This document shows, one piece after another, positions 35,099 to 47,420 of a stretch of DNA of 64,000 nt. Made by a program: the position numbers and the translations under genes. The DNA is from Laguncularia racemosa (lineage: Eukaryota; Streptophyta; Magnoliopsida; Myrtales; Combretaceae). The notes below the pieces were generated by a model that made no database searches, was not told where the DNA came from, and worked only from the letters and a program-made list of their open reading frames with translations. The stretch spans positions 3,782,001-3,846,000 of the forward strand of contig JBBMOL010000016.1 in assembly GCA_037954665.1 (NCBI GenBank), in the 5' to 3' direction. The first letter of the stretch is position 1. Each line of letters starts with the position of its first letter.

Positions 35099-38000
35099 GG
35101 GACCAAATTAGATCAAAATTAAGAAACAGGTATAGGGTTTGAAGCTAACAAATATGATAAAGGATGTATTTTATAGGTTTTTCCAAATCCACCTTAATTT
35201 ATCATTAGAAACTCAATACTGTTATACACTATGAAAGTTGCAAATTATTGTGAGTAGAAGATGTTGATGTGAGAATTGAAAGTGTATATTATTTTATAAA
35301 TTGTGGATTTAATATTTACAGTTAGCTCTAGATCTTTGCATATCCAATATGAATATGTAGTAGAATGTTTACATCATTCATTCTTAAGATAAAACAAGAA
35401 GTATTATGTACTTTCATTATATCTGGTCAAATTTTATAGCTTTATTACATTTTAAAATAGTTAATAAGTTCGTACTAACTAATAGCTATGGAAGATCTAA
35501 GGTAGCAAGGTTTGATGATTATTGTTGGTGTAAAAAATGGATAGAAAATAAAATATAATTTTCAATTTCAAGAGAGAAATCATTTTGATTTTTCACAAAT
35601 GATTTTCTTTTGGTATGAAAATGTTCTTCATTAACTAAATGATTTCCTTTTTCTTGTATATTCCTGAAAAACTTCCTTTGTTCAACCAAATATTCTATAA
35701 AGAGAAAAGAACTAGGTAACTAAATAACACAAAAAGGAGTAAAGAACCTCTATTTATGAAATATTTCAATTCAATTTTCATGTTTTCCATTCCCCCTCAG
35801 ACCTCCAAAATTAAAAAGTATAAGCCTATGTCAAGTTAGTTTTCTGACAATGATAGTCCAATAAACTATAATAGTTAGAAGAATATAAAAAATTATCAAT
35901 ATCAAATAAACTAGATTCTATCATCTTCATCCCTATAGAAACTAACTTTGGAAGAGCAAGAATCTTTCAAGACACCATCTAGCTTGTGTCTTTCTTGTGC
36001 AAGTCCTCCCCCATTGTCTAATTAACTAAGGGTGACTGGATAACCTTGTTGTATAGGATACTAATGTGAGGCAAGTAGACCTATCAAATTTTGTAATATA
36101 GTAGATTAAATACAAATGCCATCCCATAGGGATTATGAGTACTAATACTAATCTACACCCTATTATTTAACCGATAAGCTATAAAGATCAATTAATCTTA
36201 AAAAAAAAAAAACTACAACTAATTATCATCTTCTAAACTAAAGATAAATTAAAAGAAAGAAGAGCAAAACAATTTATAATTATCTTCAAGATGGCAAGAC
36301 AAGTATCTAGACTTTGTTTCCCTTGTGATTTATTATGTGACATCAACAAAATTTATTCAAATTCGTCTTTAATTACATTGACTAGGAGAATTCCTAAATC
36401 AGATCAATAACTTTCTCAAGTTTATCGACCATAATGTCAAAAATATCTATTTGAATCTCTTCATAATAACATATTTCAAATATTGCATTAAGAATAATGA
36501 ATTCTCTAATTTATCCAAAAAAAAAAAATGAATTATCTAAAAACAATAGAGTCAACCCGAAAAAATTACATAACTTATCTTTGAGATTACATCAATTCCC
36601 CTCAAACATGTTAGATCTAATTATGTATCAGATTTCTCAATCATAACGTATAATATCAAATAATTAGATTAATACACTAGAAATATTAATTTAAACAAAA
36701 TCAAGAACATCTGTTTGAATTAAGAAATTAAAGAATTCATTAAAATAGCAATAAACCATGTTATATAATAATCCTAGGATCCACAAGTCTAGATACTAAG
36801 AAAATTAAGCTCTAATCATATTGAAAACAAAAATTCTCAATGATGAAAAAATATGCATCATCAAAGAAATTAACGAAAAACCGTAATTCTTGAACAAAAG
36901 GAAAGTACCATTCCATTCTCTCAAAAGAACCCTAAAACATTTTTTTTTTTAAATGTCTTCTAAAAGTTATCAAGTTAGTTCCCTCTTTTCCTTTATATAA
37001 CAAGCGTCCAAAAGTCTACTTTTATACTAATATGCTATCTAACACGATCATGCTTCAGGTCATGTCAAAATTACCGAACAAAATTTCAAAAAAATGGAAT
37101 CTACAATTGACACAGCCTAAACACGGTCATGTCTAGAAGTTGTGTCTAAATCATACTTAAAAATAGTTACTTCTGAGAGATTCATGACCAATAAACATAG
37201 TTGTGCCTCAGCCATGTGTAACTCTCAACTTTTATTTCTTCAAGCTTCAATTTTAACACTATCTTGGTAAGGTCATGCCTATTGTCTATATCTATCTTCA
37301 AAAATTCATAATTTCTTCTATTTAGTTCTAAATTGAGTAAAATGTGATTCTTTTTTTTTCTTTTTAATTTAATTATCCATTAAAACCCCAAGACCAAAAT
37401 ATTACTCAACTAAAATTTAAATTCTTCAAAAACACACTAAAGTGAGCAAAAAATACTTTAAATCTCACTTCATATACAAATCTAATTAAGCACCTATCAG
37501 GTATTCACCCTTACCATTCTCAACCAAGTAGGTATTTAGGGTCACAAAATAAATTCCAAGTATAGATTTTTCAGAACCTGCTCTCATAGGATAGTGTACA
37601 AGTATAAAGCCAACCTAATCTATACCCATCCTGAAACTTATACTCTAAAGTATCTAAAGTATAGATTTTATGGTACCATATATTTATCTTATAAAATGTT
37701 ATTAAATAATATTAGTAAATGATAATAATATAATTTTTTAGCAATAAATGTTTCAATAAAAAAGAAAAAAAAAAGAGAGTCTAAGTCTATCAATTGATAA
37801 CCTCAAATGGTTAAACTTAATGTCACCCTTTTTTTCTTTTCCTTATCCTTATCCATTTTCTTCTTTAACTATAGGTTTTCTATCCTTTTGCATTTTTTTT
37901 TATCTATTAAGCAGTAAAAGCATAGAACTTGAAATAATTAAGGTCAAAAAACTACTTTTTTTTTTAATTTTATATATTTTGTTACAAGTTTAATAAATTT

Positions 38001-38264
38001 TGCATGCTAAGAATTTATAGTTTATATACAGATTACCTTTTCAATATTATATAAACTTGAAATTTATACGATGAAAAATAAAATTTATAGGTTTGATAGG
38101 ATATTCTATACCATGTAAGTTTTATAAGATATAAGGTATGAGATGGTTCTAGGGTATTACAGGATAGATTCTAATTTAAAAAATTATAAACTTATATTTT
38201 ATAAAATAAAATATAAATAAAATTTCCTACTTTACCTATTCTATACCCACTCACCTCTAAATAT
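35099..38264. other. Intergenic AT-rich sequence
   Basis: No coding frame with a recognisable motif. Phrases around TATAGGAT and GTACAAGTATA recur loosely (36050, 37600, 38100), which hints at old non-coding repeat debris. Confidence 0.35.
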
Positions 38265-38600
38265 AACAACCCCTTTCTTAGATAAGGAAGCAATTCTCAG
38301 GCCAATAATCAACGCCAATGTTGAGGTCCCTAAATAACATCAGCCATCAATTTCCATCTCCCCATCCTATAAAATTGAAGTGACTAGTAGCAATGTATCG
38401 ATTATTCCTATAAAAAATTAAAGAAAATTGAAACTGTCTATCATGAAAAAAGTAATTCGGTAATCAACTAGTAGCAATTTAAGTGCCAGTAAACTTATAA
38501 TTTGCAGTAGTTTTTGTGAAGCGATAGAGTTATAAAAATTAGGGAATGGATAAGTCATGGTTTGAATTTTTCAAATAAAAATACATTGATAGAGGAAAAT
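38265..38600 (-). pseudogene. Fragment of a third neprosin gene (start of last exon plus intron)
   Basis: On the minus strand the sequence near 38330-38275 reads NIGVDYWPENC followed by a stop. It aligns with NISVDYWPNEVLPNL of the pseudogene's last exon at about 22045-21990; CCAATAATCAACGC is identical in both. The flanking intron is also similar: GGATAAGTCATGGTTTGAA here against AGATAAGTCATGTTTTAAA at 22143. The similarity therefore extends beyond the exon. The rest of the exon is missing to the left. A truncated local duplicate is the likely origin. Confidence 0.7.
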
Positions 38601-40118
38601 GTAAGATTCATGTTATAGTGAAACTCTATGTTATATAGCATACTTACTTCCTTAATTATAGTAAAATCTTCTTAATTACAGTAAAAATTTATCTATTAGT
38701 AAGAAACTATTGATGGTTTTCATAAGAATTGCCAATAGTTTCATGGAAGTTATCAATAGTTATTTTTAATAATAAATCATCTTAAATTATAGTAAATAAA
38801 ACACATTAATAATATAAAAGTCACTATAATATATAATCACCTTTGAGTAATTGTACCATAAAATTATTTATTTGATATGTAAGCTTTATCAATATCAATT
38901 TATATATTCGCTGGTACAATTTATGTGTAATATTCACGTAAAAAGAAAAAAATAACTTTCATATCAATTTACGTTTACCTTATTATGATTTGTATGACTA
39001 TTAATATTATTTTTAATAAATAACTTTTGTCGGTTTCAATTTTCAATTTTTCAAAAAATTATGTAATAAGCATACAAAGAGCTCTAAAACTCTTTTCTTT
39101 CTCTTTTTTTTTTTTTTTTTGTTTGAGAGGAAAATGGGACATAGTACAGATTAGATATCAATTAATTCAAGTAACCGATGGACAGAAAAAGAAAAAAGAA
39201 AAAAAAAAGTTTGATACACTAATGATAGCTAATAACTACTACGACAGAAAATATGTGAGTTTATTATATTATCTTTTATAGATTACTATTTTCAACACAT
39301 GCACCGTAAGCATGTACATATATGTAAATGTACATTCTCGATATATATACAAAAATTAAATACAATAGTTCAATACAATTCAGAATATAACATAAAATAA
39401 CTAATTAAATTGTTAAAAAGAAAGTAAAAAAAAAAAAAACCAATGTAAAGAAAAAATAATTTGACTCTACCACTTGTTATAAATTTGAAAACTCGGGCAG
39501 ATGGTGCTAATAGAGGGACAGACATAATAATATTGGTAATTAGTATCAACTTGACTTAACATGTGGAGCACAAAAATGGAAGAAAATAAAAATTTAAGGG
39601 CACATTGTTTCTGCTTAAAAAACAAATCTGCAATTAACGAAGTATTTTGGAAATTAATTTGTTTTTTGCTTTTGTATTGCACTTCCATTATAAATAAATT
39701 TTTTTATGTCATATTGCTAATAAAAACACACATAAAAAGGAAAAATATAAAACTTATATATCTTTTTACAAACAAAAACACCATGTAAAAAGGAAAAAAA
39801 AAAATACCTCTAGTTATTACCGAAATCGGGTTAAAGTCGCTATACCCTCCAACAACATACCCTATATTTATGAATAGTATTAAATGTAGGTTTAATTATT
39901 ATTATTTTTTTCCTATTTTACTCATTCACAACAAGGTATCGTTTGGAGGAACATTGATTGAATTACCTTGTGAGATATAAAAATCCGTTCCTCACCTTGG
40001 CATGCCATATGTATAGGTTTTCAAATTCATCTTATATATATATATATAATATATATTCGTCTGTATTGATATATCATATATAATAGTCATTTACTTACAG
40101 CCGATAGATTGTCTCGTC
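38601..40118. other. 5' flank of the plus-strand neprosin gene
   Basis: AT-rich sequence with no gene. TATATATATATATAATATATATATTC at about 40034-40060 lies some 60-80 bp before the start codon and could contain the TATA box, but it is also simple repeat. Confidence 0.4.
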
Positions 40119-43100
40119 ATGGATTACAAATTGATGATTTTGTGCATCACGGTTCCCTTCACAATTAGTTATCCTGCCCTAGCAAGTTTGAACGCTTCAC
40201 GGTTTAATCTCATGGACTTGGAAGACCAACTCAAAATTCTCAACAAGCCTGCAATGAAGTCATTTAAGGTAACTGTATTAATCATAAGGAAACCTTGATT
40301 GAAGTAGATTTAATCGTTAGCGAAAAACGAAGATCTAATTTTGCTTTAGAAAACGTTTTCACTCCAATGATAAAATTCATTTTCTGCGGCTGCTTTTTTA
40401 GATGATAAAAGTTGGTAGAAATGCGACCGCCATTTTATTTCATTACTAACAACTAGGTGCAAATGAAATATCTAAACTTTCAAAACGTATTTTTACTTTT
40501 TTATAACCTTATATGTATGCTTTAAAACTATCACTAAAATTTAAGAATCATCTTTTTTTAATGGTAGACGGTTTTAAGAATTTAGCAATATTTTGGGTTA
40601 TATCCATATGTTTGACCAATTGTTATAGAAAGGTAAATCACTCCTTGGGATGTTGAGGTCCTCTAAGTTCACAAAAATTATTAAGACGACTTCTTTTTTC
40701 ACCGAATTGATGTGTTGTTGATGTAAATTAATATCCTCCTTTTCCATGGAATTGACGTGTCATTAATACAAATTAATAACCTTTAAAGTAAGCAAAAATT
40801 ATCTTTTAATTTCCTTTTTCCTATGGAGATTTCACTTTCTATAATTACTACATTGATGTTGCTATAAGGCTGTTTCATACAATGGATATATGGTTGGGAA
40901 ATACTAACAATAATGATTCGTTTTTCATTTGTATAGGCTAATGAAGGGCGGATTATTGACTGCGTTGATGTCAACAAACAGCCAGCTCTAGATCACCCTC
41001 TTCTCCGACATCATAAAGTCCAGGTGAAGAGTTCTCTGATTTTTACTTTAAAATTTCTTATCACTATTTATTATTGTATTCCATTTGGATAGACAGTGTT
41101 GTTGTTATCATTAACCAACTATTTTATAGTTTATTGCAACTATTACAAGAGATGGCTATTACAACTATTGGACTATGAAGGCCTTGGTCAATCACATCAA
41201 TTTATGATGGAAAAATTTAGAAATTTGGAAATCTTAGGTGAAGGTTTTAGTGTTGTCTGATACGAATAAGACAACGGAAATGTAAAGATACTAGGTGGAT
41301 TGAGAATCGGAGGTGGAGAAATGAGTGGATAATCCAGTTAGAATTCGAAATTTGCTTCATCCAGCTTGGCTAAATAGGTTATAAGATAGGTTTTTATTGC
41401 AATTTCTTTAAATCTATTTCCATAAGATTGGTTACGGGTATAATCTCTTCACACTTAATATCTACTATCAAATCTTAAAATATAAAATAAGATTTTAAAA
41501 TTAAATAGAAACCAATTCTAAAATTTGAAAATCGATACTTTTATCTAAACACGTAAACTTATACTTCACTTACGTTGTACCATTTCCCCCTAGAAGTGTG
41601 CGTAACCCGATTGGAACGCAAGGATGCAAATGAATTGAACATTCTAAGTTTCTATAACATCACCGACCAAAGAAGAAAACGAAAATACAAGGTACTCATC
41701 GGAAGTCAACTTCGAAAATGGTAAGAATAAAGAAACTCTAGATAGGGACAAACCTAGAAATGCCTTTCACTGGAGGCAAAATTATTTATATGTATCAATA
41801 ATTTCTTTCCAAGTGATGTATGTATTCTTATTATTATTATTTTTTGTGTATGTGTGTGTGGTCTTAATCTAATATTTACATATCCAAGTTGATATATTGA
41901 AAAGGTATTGTAAATAATGTATTTATCAGTATTAATAAACAAATACTAGTTATAAGATAAGATTTGTACAGTAATTCTTATTTCTGGCAATAAATGCTAC
42001 CCGGTATTTTTCTAGTCAAATATCATAAGGGAAAGTTGAACTTTGTGAATCGTTTATTAAAAAATTAAGGAAATAAACTAGTAATTGTTGCCAAACAATA
42101 TATATATAGATTTATTAAAAAAAATGTATGCCTATGAAAACCAAATGGATTATAAAGGTGAAGTAAAACTACATGAGAAAGTGAATAATTAAAGAAAGAA
42201 GAGGAGAAAAAATATGACCACAAACTTTTCGCAGTGAGCTGGTCGTTGCAAAAGCCAAAAGTTATCATTTTTAATATTTTTCTACAACACTTGTAGGGCA
42301 TAAGATTTGGATTTCATTCGCCATATGGCTTTCTGAAATCCTGTTCCTTGAAATTTGATTACCTTTTGCCTATTCATTGCTAATTAAATCTAAGGATATT
42401 ATTGAGACTCCTAAACTATGTCAGTTATCCCCCATCAACACTGCACCTACACGTGATTTTACTAAAATATTTTTACAATAACATTATTACGTTTGTCGAT
42501 AATTCCTAACTACTTGATTATATATATATATATATTACAGACAAAACCAAGCCCAAGATTTCAGGGAACGTCATCGAACGCTAATTATGCAGAAATATTT
42601 GGGAGAGAAACTTGTCCAAGTGGAACAGTTCCCATTCCTCGAGTTCACAAGGAGGATTTAGTAAGGGCAAGATCTTCTCCAATAATGCCTTCCCTTCAAC
42701 CGGCAGCCGAATCTGAAGCTGTCACAAATCCACCTCAATCCCAAGCTGTAATATCTTTCTCTTTGCTTTGATATCTATTATTGATCCATCACTATATTGC
42801 GTTAACTTATAAGAGATATCATATCATCACATTTTCACGTTGAAATTTTCTATCTGTAATCGGATTTTCTTTTTTCCCTCCCTCAAAGGATGGCTGAAAA
42901 ACAGATAAGCTCTATTGAAATTAAGCATGTCAACCAAGATGTGAGGTGTCACATTCTCAAGCTTCCGCTAACACACTAAAATCATGCAATACTTACTGTT
43001 CTGCCTCTTGCTATAATAAGCAAGCCTGATCACTATACAATTTGGCTAATAGGGACCTTAATATCTTTAAGGCAACAAACAAGACAACCGTAAGTAAAAG

Positions 43101-46100
43101 GGACATAAGTGAGAATTGTAAATAGAATACCACACTTTTATTAATAACTCAAGGTATAAGGCTATGGTGTGAGCATAAGGTGTGTAAAAATAAGAATCTT
43201 GGATCGTGAGTAACCAAGTGGTAAGCTAAGGTTACAGTGTGAGCACAGGGTTGGTGTATAAATAGGAATCCTCGATCATGAGCAACCAAGTGGTAAGGAT
43301 AAACTTGTATCCACAAGAGTGTTTATACCCCACAATGAGCTTTATAGACATTTTTAGGTTTGATAATATATTAAATTTCTTGAAATGGTAGTACATAGAA
43401 ATTAGGAAAATACCAAAAAACAAAAGATATCTACTTTAGAGAATTTACAAAAAAAAAATTCCCTCTACAAGCTCTATGCTGGAGCTTGAACTGTTGATGA
43501 AAGTTTTTTCGCTAGTGCTTTAGAATCTCTATTTAATATAGGCATGAGGTCTTCGTCTATCTCCTAGCTATTATCTTCATCTTCATAATCTCTCTACTCC
43601 ACTAAGTATTTAGTGTGCTCTTCTCCAGCGGTGGGATTTAACATTTCTCTCAACAAAAATGTCTTTGACGACTTGATTCGTGTTGGAACTTGATTTTGAC
43701 ATGTAGCCACTTCAACATGTTGCAACAAGAAGGGTTTTCCTTGTCTCGAAAGTAAGGCTTCAAAGCACTTACATAGAAGACCAAATGGACCTGTAACCAT
43801 GCATGTGGCTTGACCTTATGGGTGGCTCTTCCGATTATTAAAACAACGGGACCCCGACCAATATATTTCCAAATGAATCTTCTATGCTTGTTCCTTACAG
43901 ATCCGACCTACTCAAGAAGAAGCTTTATGAGGACTTGGTCTCCAACATTAAACTCTTGGGGTCGGCAATTCTGGCCTACCCAATCCAAGTCACTAAATGC
44001 AATGAGAAAAAAGGTTGATGTTTATGTAAGAATAAACCGTGATAAAGGGTACCCTTTAGATAACAAAGAAGTCGTTTAAGAATAGTGTGCTGCAATAGGC
44101 AATGAGATCATAGACTTGTGTTCAAGTTGTAATTCAAAGTCCACAAATTGTCATGAAAATCATCAAAGGAAATGGAAATATCATGTGCATGAATAGCTGC
44201 ACAGAATTCCTTACACTCATCATCAAGATGATGAAGAATATGAAGAAACAAATCATCTTCTTCAATTGGGACGTCAACAAAAGCCAGTTCATTAGTAGTG
44301 GTGGGCATTTCCAGTAAATATTCTGATATGGGCCTATTATTAGGAGATGTTTGAAGGAGTTTTTGCTTGAGCGACATAACTCCAGTCCTAGACTGTTTTA
44401 ATATAATTTTACAAGTTGAGTCCAAACTTCCTTTATTGCAGAAACAGAAGAAACATGTGATTGAATAGCAACAAAAAACTACCCAACATTGCACTAAGAA
44501 GAATATGATCTTGACAAAACCAATTTATATAAGCGGGATTCGATTCTTGTTTTTCGATATCAAGAAACTCAACAAGAGAGGCGCCCTCAATGTGACGAAG
44601 AAGGTCATAGTCAATAAGAGTAGAGTGGAATTGACGACACCACACAGGAAAATCGTAAAGTGTTAGCATGGGAGGACGTTGTGCAGGTGCCTGCAATGGC
44701 ACATTTTGAGAATCAGTAGTAGCCATGAAAAAACAATGAGGACTTTGATGCCGTTCAAGCTCTGATACCATAAAGAAGCAAGTGAAAGAAGGAATTTTGA
44801 ATATCATTTCATTGTAAAATTATTAGGACAAATATTGGAGATATATCCTTAATTGGGTATATAACAAACTGATACTATACTATAAAGAAGAGATATGGAT
44901 AATTTTGTTATTGATTGTTGACATCTTGTGTGGATTAGATGACTGGATCTTGACGATGACGTGACTCATCACTAAATAATATGCTGATATTAGAAGATAT
45001 TGTATTGATAGTTTTAGCCACGTTTTGTAGGGATAAAGTGTATAAAAGCTATGATGAGTTAAAATACCAAGTTTAAAAGGTATATGTATACCTGACAAAT
45101 ACATAGTTTTGACCGTATATCTACATCATCCTACTATACATAGTTATGATATTTTATATACATTGTAATAGAGGTGGTACATACTGAAAATAAATAAACA
45201 ATTTCAAAAAAAAAAAATTGAACTGTGTGTGAAACATACAATTCTTGAACATTAATAGTATGAGTTTTATTTTCAGTTGATTAATATGAGAAAGACTGAT
45301 ATGAAGCCAAAGCTTGGGGTTGGTGGTATTCCTCGAGTGTACGGTTTGAAACTTGGTCCAGATCAATTTAGCACCATCAATGTATGGATTGAAGCAGGTC
45401 CAAAGGAACATGTCAGCTTGATTACTGCAGGTTGGATGGTAAGTTACACTTTAACACAATTGCATTGGTCGAAATAATATGAGCATTTAGCTTCATCATA
45501 TAGTAATTTATTAGGTAGGTAAAATAGAATTGTTGTTTATTAGGAATGTAAATAGCTTTTTAATCAAAGATTTACATCCAAGGGTGTACCATTCCATATA
45601 AGCTGACATGATCCAAATAGAGAAAGAAAAAAAAAGAAGAAGAAGATTACAGTTCATATTGACAAAAATAAAAATAAATTAGATCCACTAGAATACAGAC
45701 CTCCATCCCGGAAAGCCATACTTTTTTGGTTTTTCACTATAAAAATCTCCATTGATCAAATTTCTAAATATTTAAATTCTACCAATCAAGTCATAAAACT
45801 CTTAAAAAATAGCAACCATAAATCGAAAAGGCATTGCCCACAAATTGAGAGGGTAATTTCCGCAAGATTCTGTGAATGACAAAAATTGGGAGATTTGATA
45901 GTTGATATTTTCATTTATAGAAATAAATTTCTGTGTTTCTCAACCGTATCTATTTTTCATTGGATAATGCACTCATCATGAAATATCTATCTCTGATGTG
46001 ATCAGGTATATCCAAACCTTTATGGTGATAGTGATACTCGATTATACACTTATTGGACGGTAAGTCTCGACTATGAATTTTATAAATAGAAGCAACATTA

Positions 46101-47420
46101 CCATTTCAAAATAATGTTGTATCGCAATTTGCAATAGGGTGATGGCTATAGAGATGGATGCTACAACACATTATGCCCAGGTTTTATACAAGTTGACAAA
46201 GTAATAACCCCAGGTATGAAACTTAGCCCTGTTTCCACCTCTGGTGGGGATCAATTCGAGTTCGAGCTTGTAGTCACACAGGTAACTCGAAGTTGCTTGA
46301 ACTCTAATTCTACTTCTACATACTATTTCACACAATTTTAGCTTCTATAGTTTGAGTTAGTTAAGAAATTTCAATCAAATAATTAGTCCAAAAGTCCCGG
46401 ATATGTGTGTGATTCAATCTTGTTCCAAATGTTTGTAGTTTGGTTCTGTTAAGCCCTTAATGAAGCCATTGTTATTAGTGTAGATACCATAGAAATGGTA
46501 AAATTGGGACAATTGATATCCATCTTCCAATTAGACAGGCATTTGTTGCACCAAGAATGTTACCTTACAACTGTGTCTTAACCTGTCACAATTATATAAC
46601 GCATAAGTGACCAAAATAACATGTACTAATAGTAGCTTGTTCAAATTTTTATAAATTTGATTTTGATTGATTGAGATACCATCAAGTCATTTGTGAAAGC
46701 CTTTTCAATTAAAGAATGAATATCTATCGTTCCAAATTTGAGATCTTAATATCACAATTTAAATATGTAAGTAAATTAAACCGGTGTTTCGTAGACATTT
46801 ATATTATTTCCACGTTAATGTATTTGATTGGGATTGATCCTGGCATTATTAAAGACAGTGAGTGTCCTTGGGAGAGCTTACGCTATGCCTATCCGATGTG
46901 CATGGTCCCAAAGATGTTGTAATTTGCATTAGCTTTGATATTGATTGGTGTAATGATAATAATAATAATAATTTTTTATTTTTTTTCTTTCCAAACAGGA
47001 TCCTCAGAAAAATTTTGGTGGCTGCTATATAAGCCTTTAAGCCCAGCAGGTCCACACGGCCTAGAAAACTTTATAAAGGTTGGATATTGGCCAAATGAAA
47101 TATTCCCCAGTTTTAATGGGGGTGCTAAGACGGTAGCCTGGGGAGGTATTGCTCAGGCAGGAAAGGATGGAGTGAGCCCTCCGATAGGGTCCGGAAGAAA
47201 GCCAGATGCAGATGGAGATGGAGATGGGGACTTCACCCTTTCATGCCTTTTTCATAACCTTAACTACGTGAATGAAGCAGGCAACATCGTAGATCCAGGG
47301 GATAATGACATCGCACAAACAAATGATAGCGATTGCTTTGGGCTCACCAATCATCGCAATTCGGATGAGTCTGTTGGTTATGCCATTTCCCTTGGGGGTC
47401 CTGGAGGAAAATGCTTTTGA
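40119..47420 (+). CDS. Neprosin-family (DUF239) secreted protein, seven exons, frame break in exon 7
   Basis: Exons are 40119-40268, 40937-41023, 42541-42747, 45277-45438, 46006-46059, 46138-46281 and 46999-47420. All introns are GT-AG and all phase 0. The start MDYKLMILCITVPFTISYPA looks like a signal peptide. LEDQLKILNKPAMKSF and IIDCVDVNKQPALDHPLLRH form the N-terminal activation domain, followed by CPSGTVPIPRVHKEDL. The neprosin domain has ITAGWMVYPNLYGD, TRLYTYWT, GCYNTLCPGFIQVD, VGYWPNEIF and a C-terminal SLGGPGGKC. The intact product would be about 408 residues, normal for the family. Exon 7 is 422 bases, one short of a whole codon count: the spliced frame reads DPQKNFGG and stops at 47038-47040, while the family sequence (FWWL...) continues in the next frame. 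Either a one-base deletion inactivates it or the base was lost in sequencing. Family members are secreted, and the founding member is a proline-cleaving glutamic peptidase. Confidence 0.87.
42880..44095 (-). pseudogene. 3' end of a chromodomain gypsy element in intron 3
   Basis: On the minus strand 43985-43760 reads QNCRPQEFNVGDQVLIKL (the integrase C-terminal GPY/F region), then KYIGRGPVVLII and VHLVFYVSALKPY. EEHTKYLVEWRDYEDED at about 43625-43570 is a chromodomain core. Frameshifts and a stop separate these pieces. The adjacent 42880-43490 segment carries no coding sequence and has tandemly repeated TATTTATACACC-like promoter elements on the minus strand, so it is probably the matching 3' LTR. 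The insertion lies within a host intron in antisense orientation. Confidence 0.7.
43157..43298 (-). repeat. About 70 bp imperfect tandem repeat in the presumed gypsy LTR
   Basis: Two units share GTGTGAGCA, then GTGTA.AAATA.GAATC, then GATC.TGAG.AACCAAGTGGTAAG. Each contains a TATA-like element on the minus strand. Repeated promoter units are common in LTR U3 regions. Confidence 0.7.
44100..45110 (-). pseudogene. 5' end of a copia element (LTR, primer site, gag) in intron 3
   Basis: Minus strand. A primer-binding site (TGGTATCAGAGC, 44770-44759) follows an LTR-like stretch from about 45110 to 44771. The gag frame starts with ATG at 44725 (MATTDSQNVPLQAPAQRPPM) and shifts frame near 44450. It then continues SRTGVMSLKQKLLQTSPNN, ELAFVDVPIEEDDLFLHILH and AIHAHDISISFDDFHDNL, which are hallmarks of the copia UBN2 gag domain. 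It stops abruptly near 44110, where it abuts the gypsy fragment. No pol is present. The LTR outer end is approximate. Confidence 0.75.
44759..44770 (-). other. Copia primer-binding site
   Basis: On the minus strand this is TGGTATCAGAGC, complementary to the 3' end of initiator tRNA-Met as in most plant copia elements. It fixes the orientation of the fragment. Confidence 0.8.
47205..47231 (+). repeat. GAT-GGA trinucleotide-pair repeat in neprosin exon 7
   Basis: The codons GAT GCA GAT GGA GAT GGA GAT GGG GAC encode DADGDGDGD. They lie just after the family GSG motif, where relatives usually have no acidic run. This is a coding microsatellite. Confidence 0.9.

Noticed and set aside
46200..46281. 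Alternative donor GTATGA inside exon 6 (about 46215) that would put exon 7 in the family frame
   Set aside because: It would delete a conserved block (LSPVSTSGGDQFEFELVV) that neprosin proteins keep; a one-base lesion is simpler. RNA evidence could reopen it.
46935..46998. Upstream extension MILIGVMIIIIIIFYFF of the last neprosin exon
   Set aside because: It is the polypyrimidine end of intron 6 translated; a consensus acceptor follows at 46997-46998.
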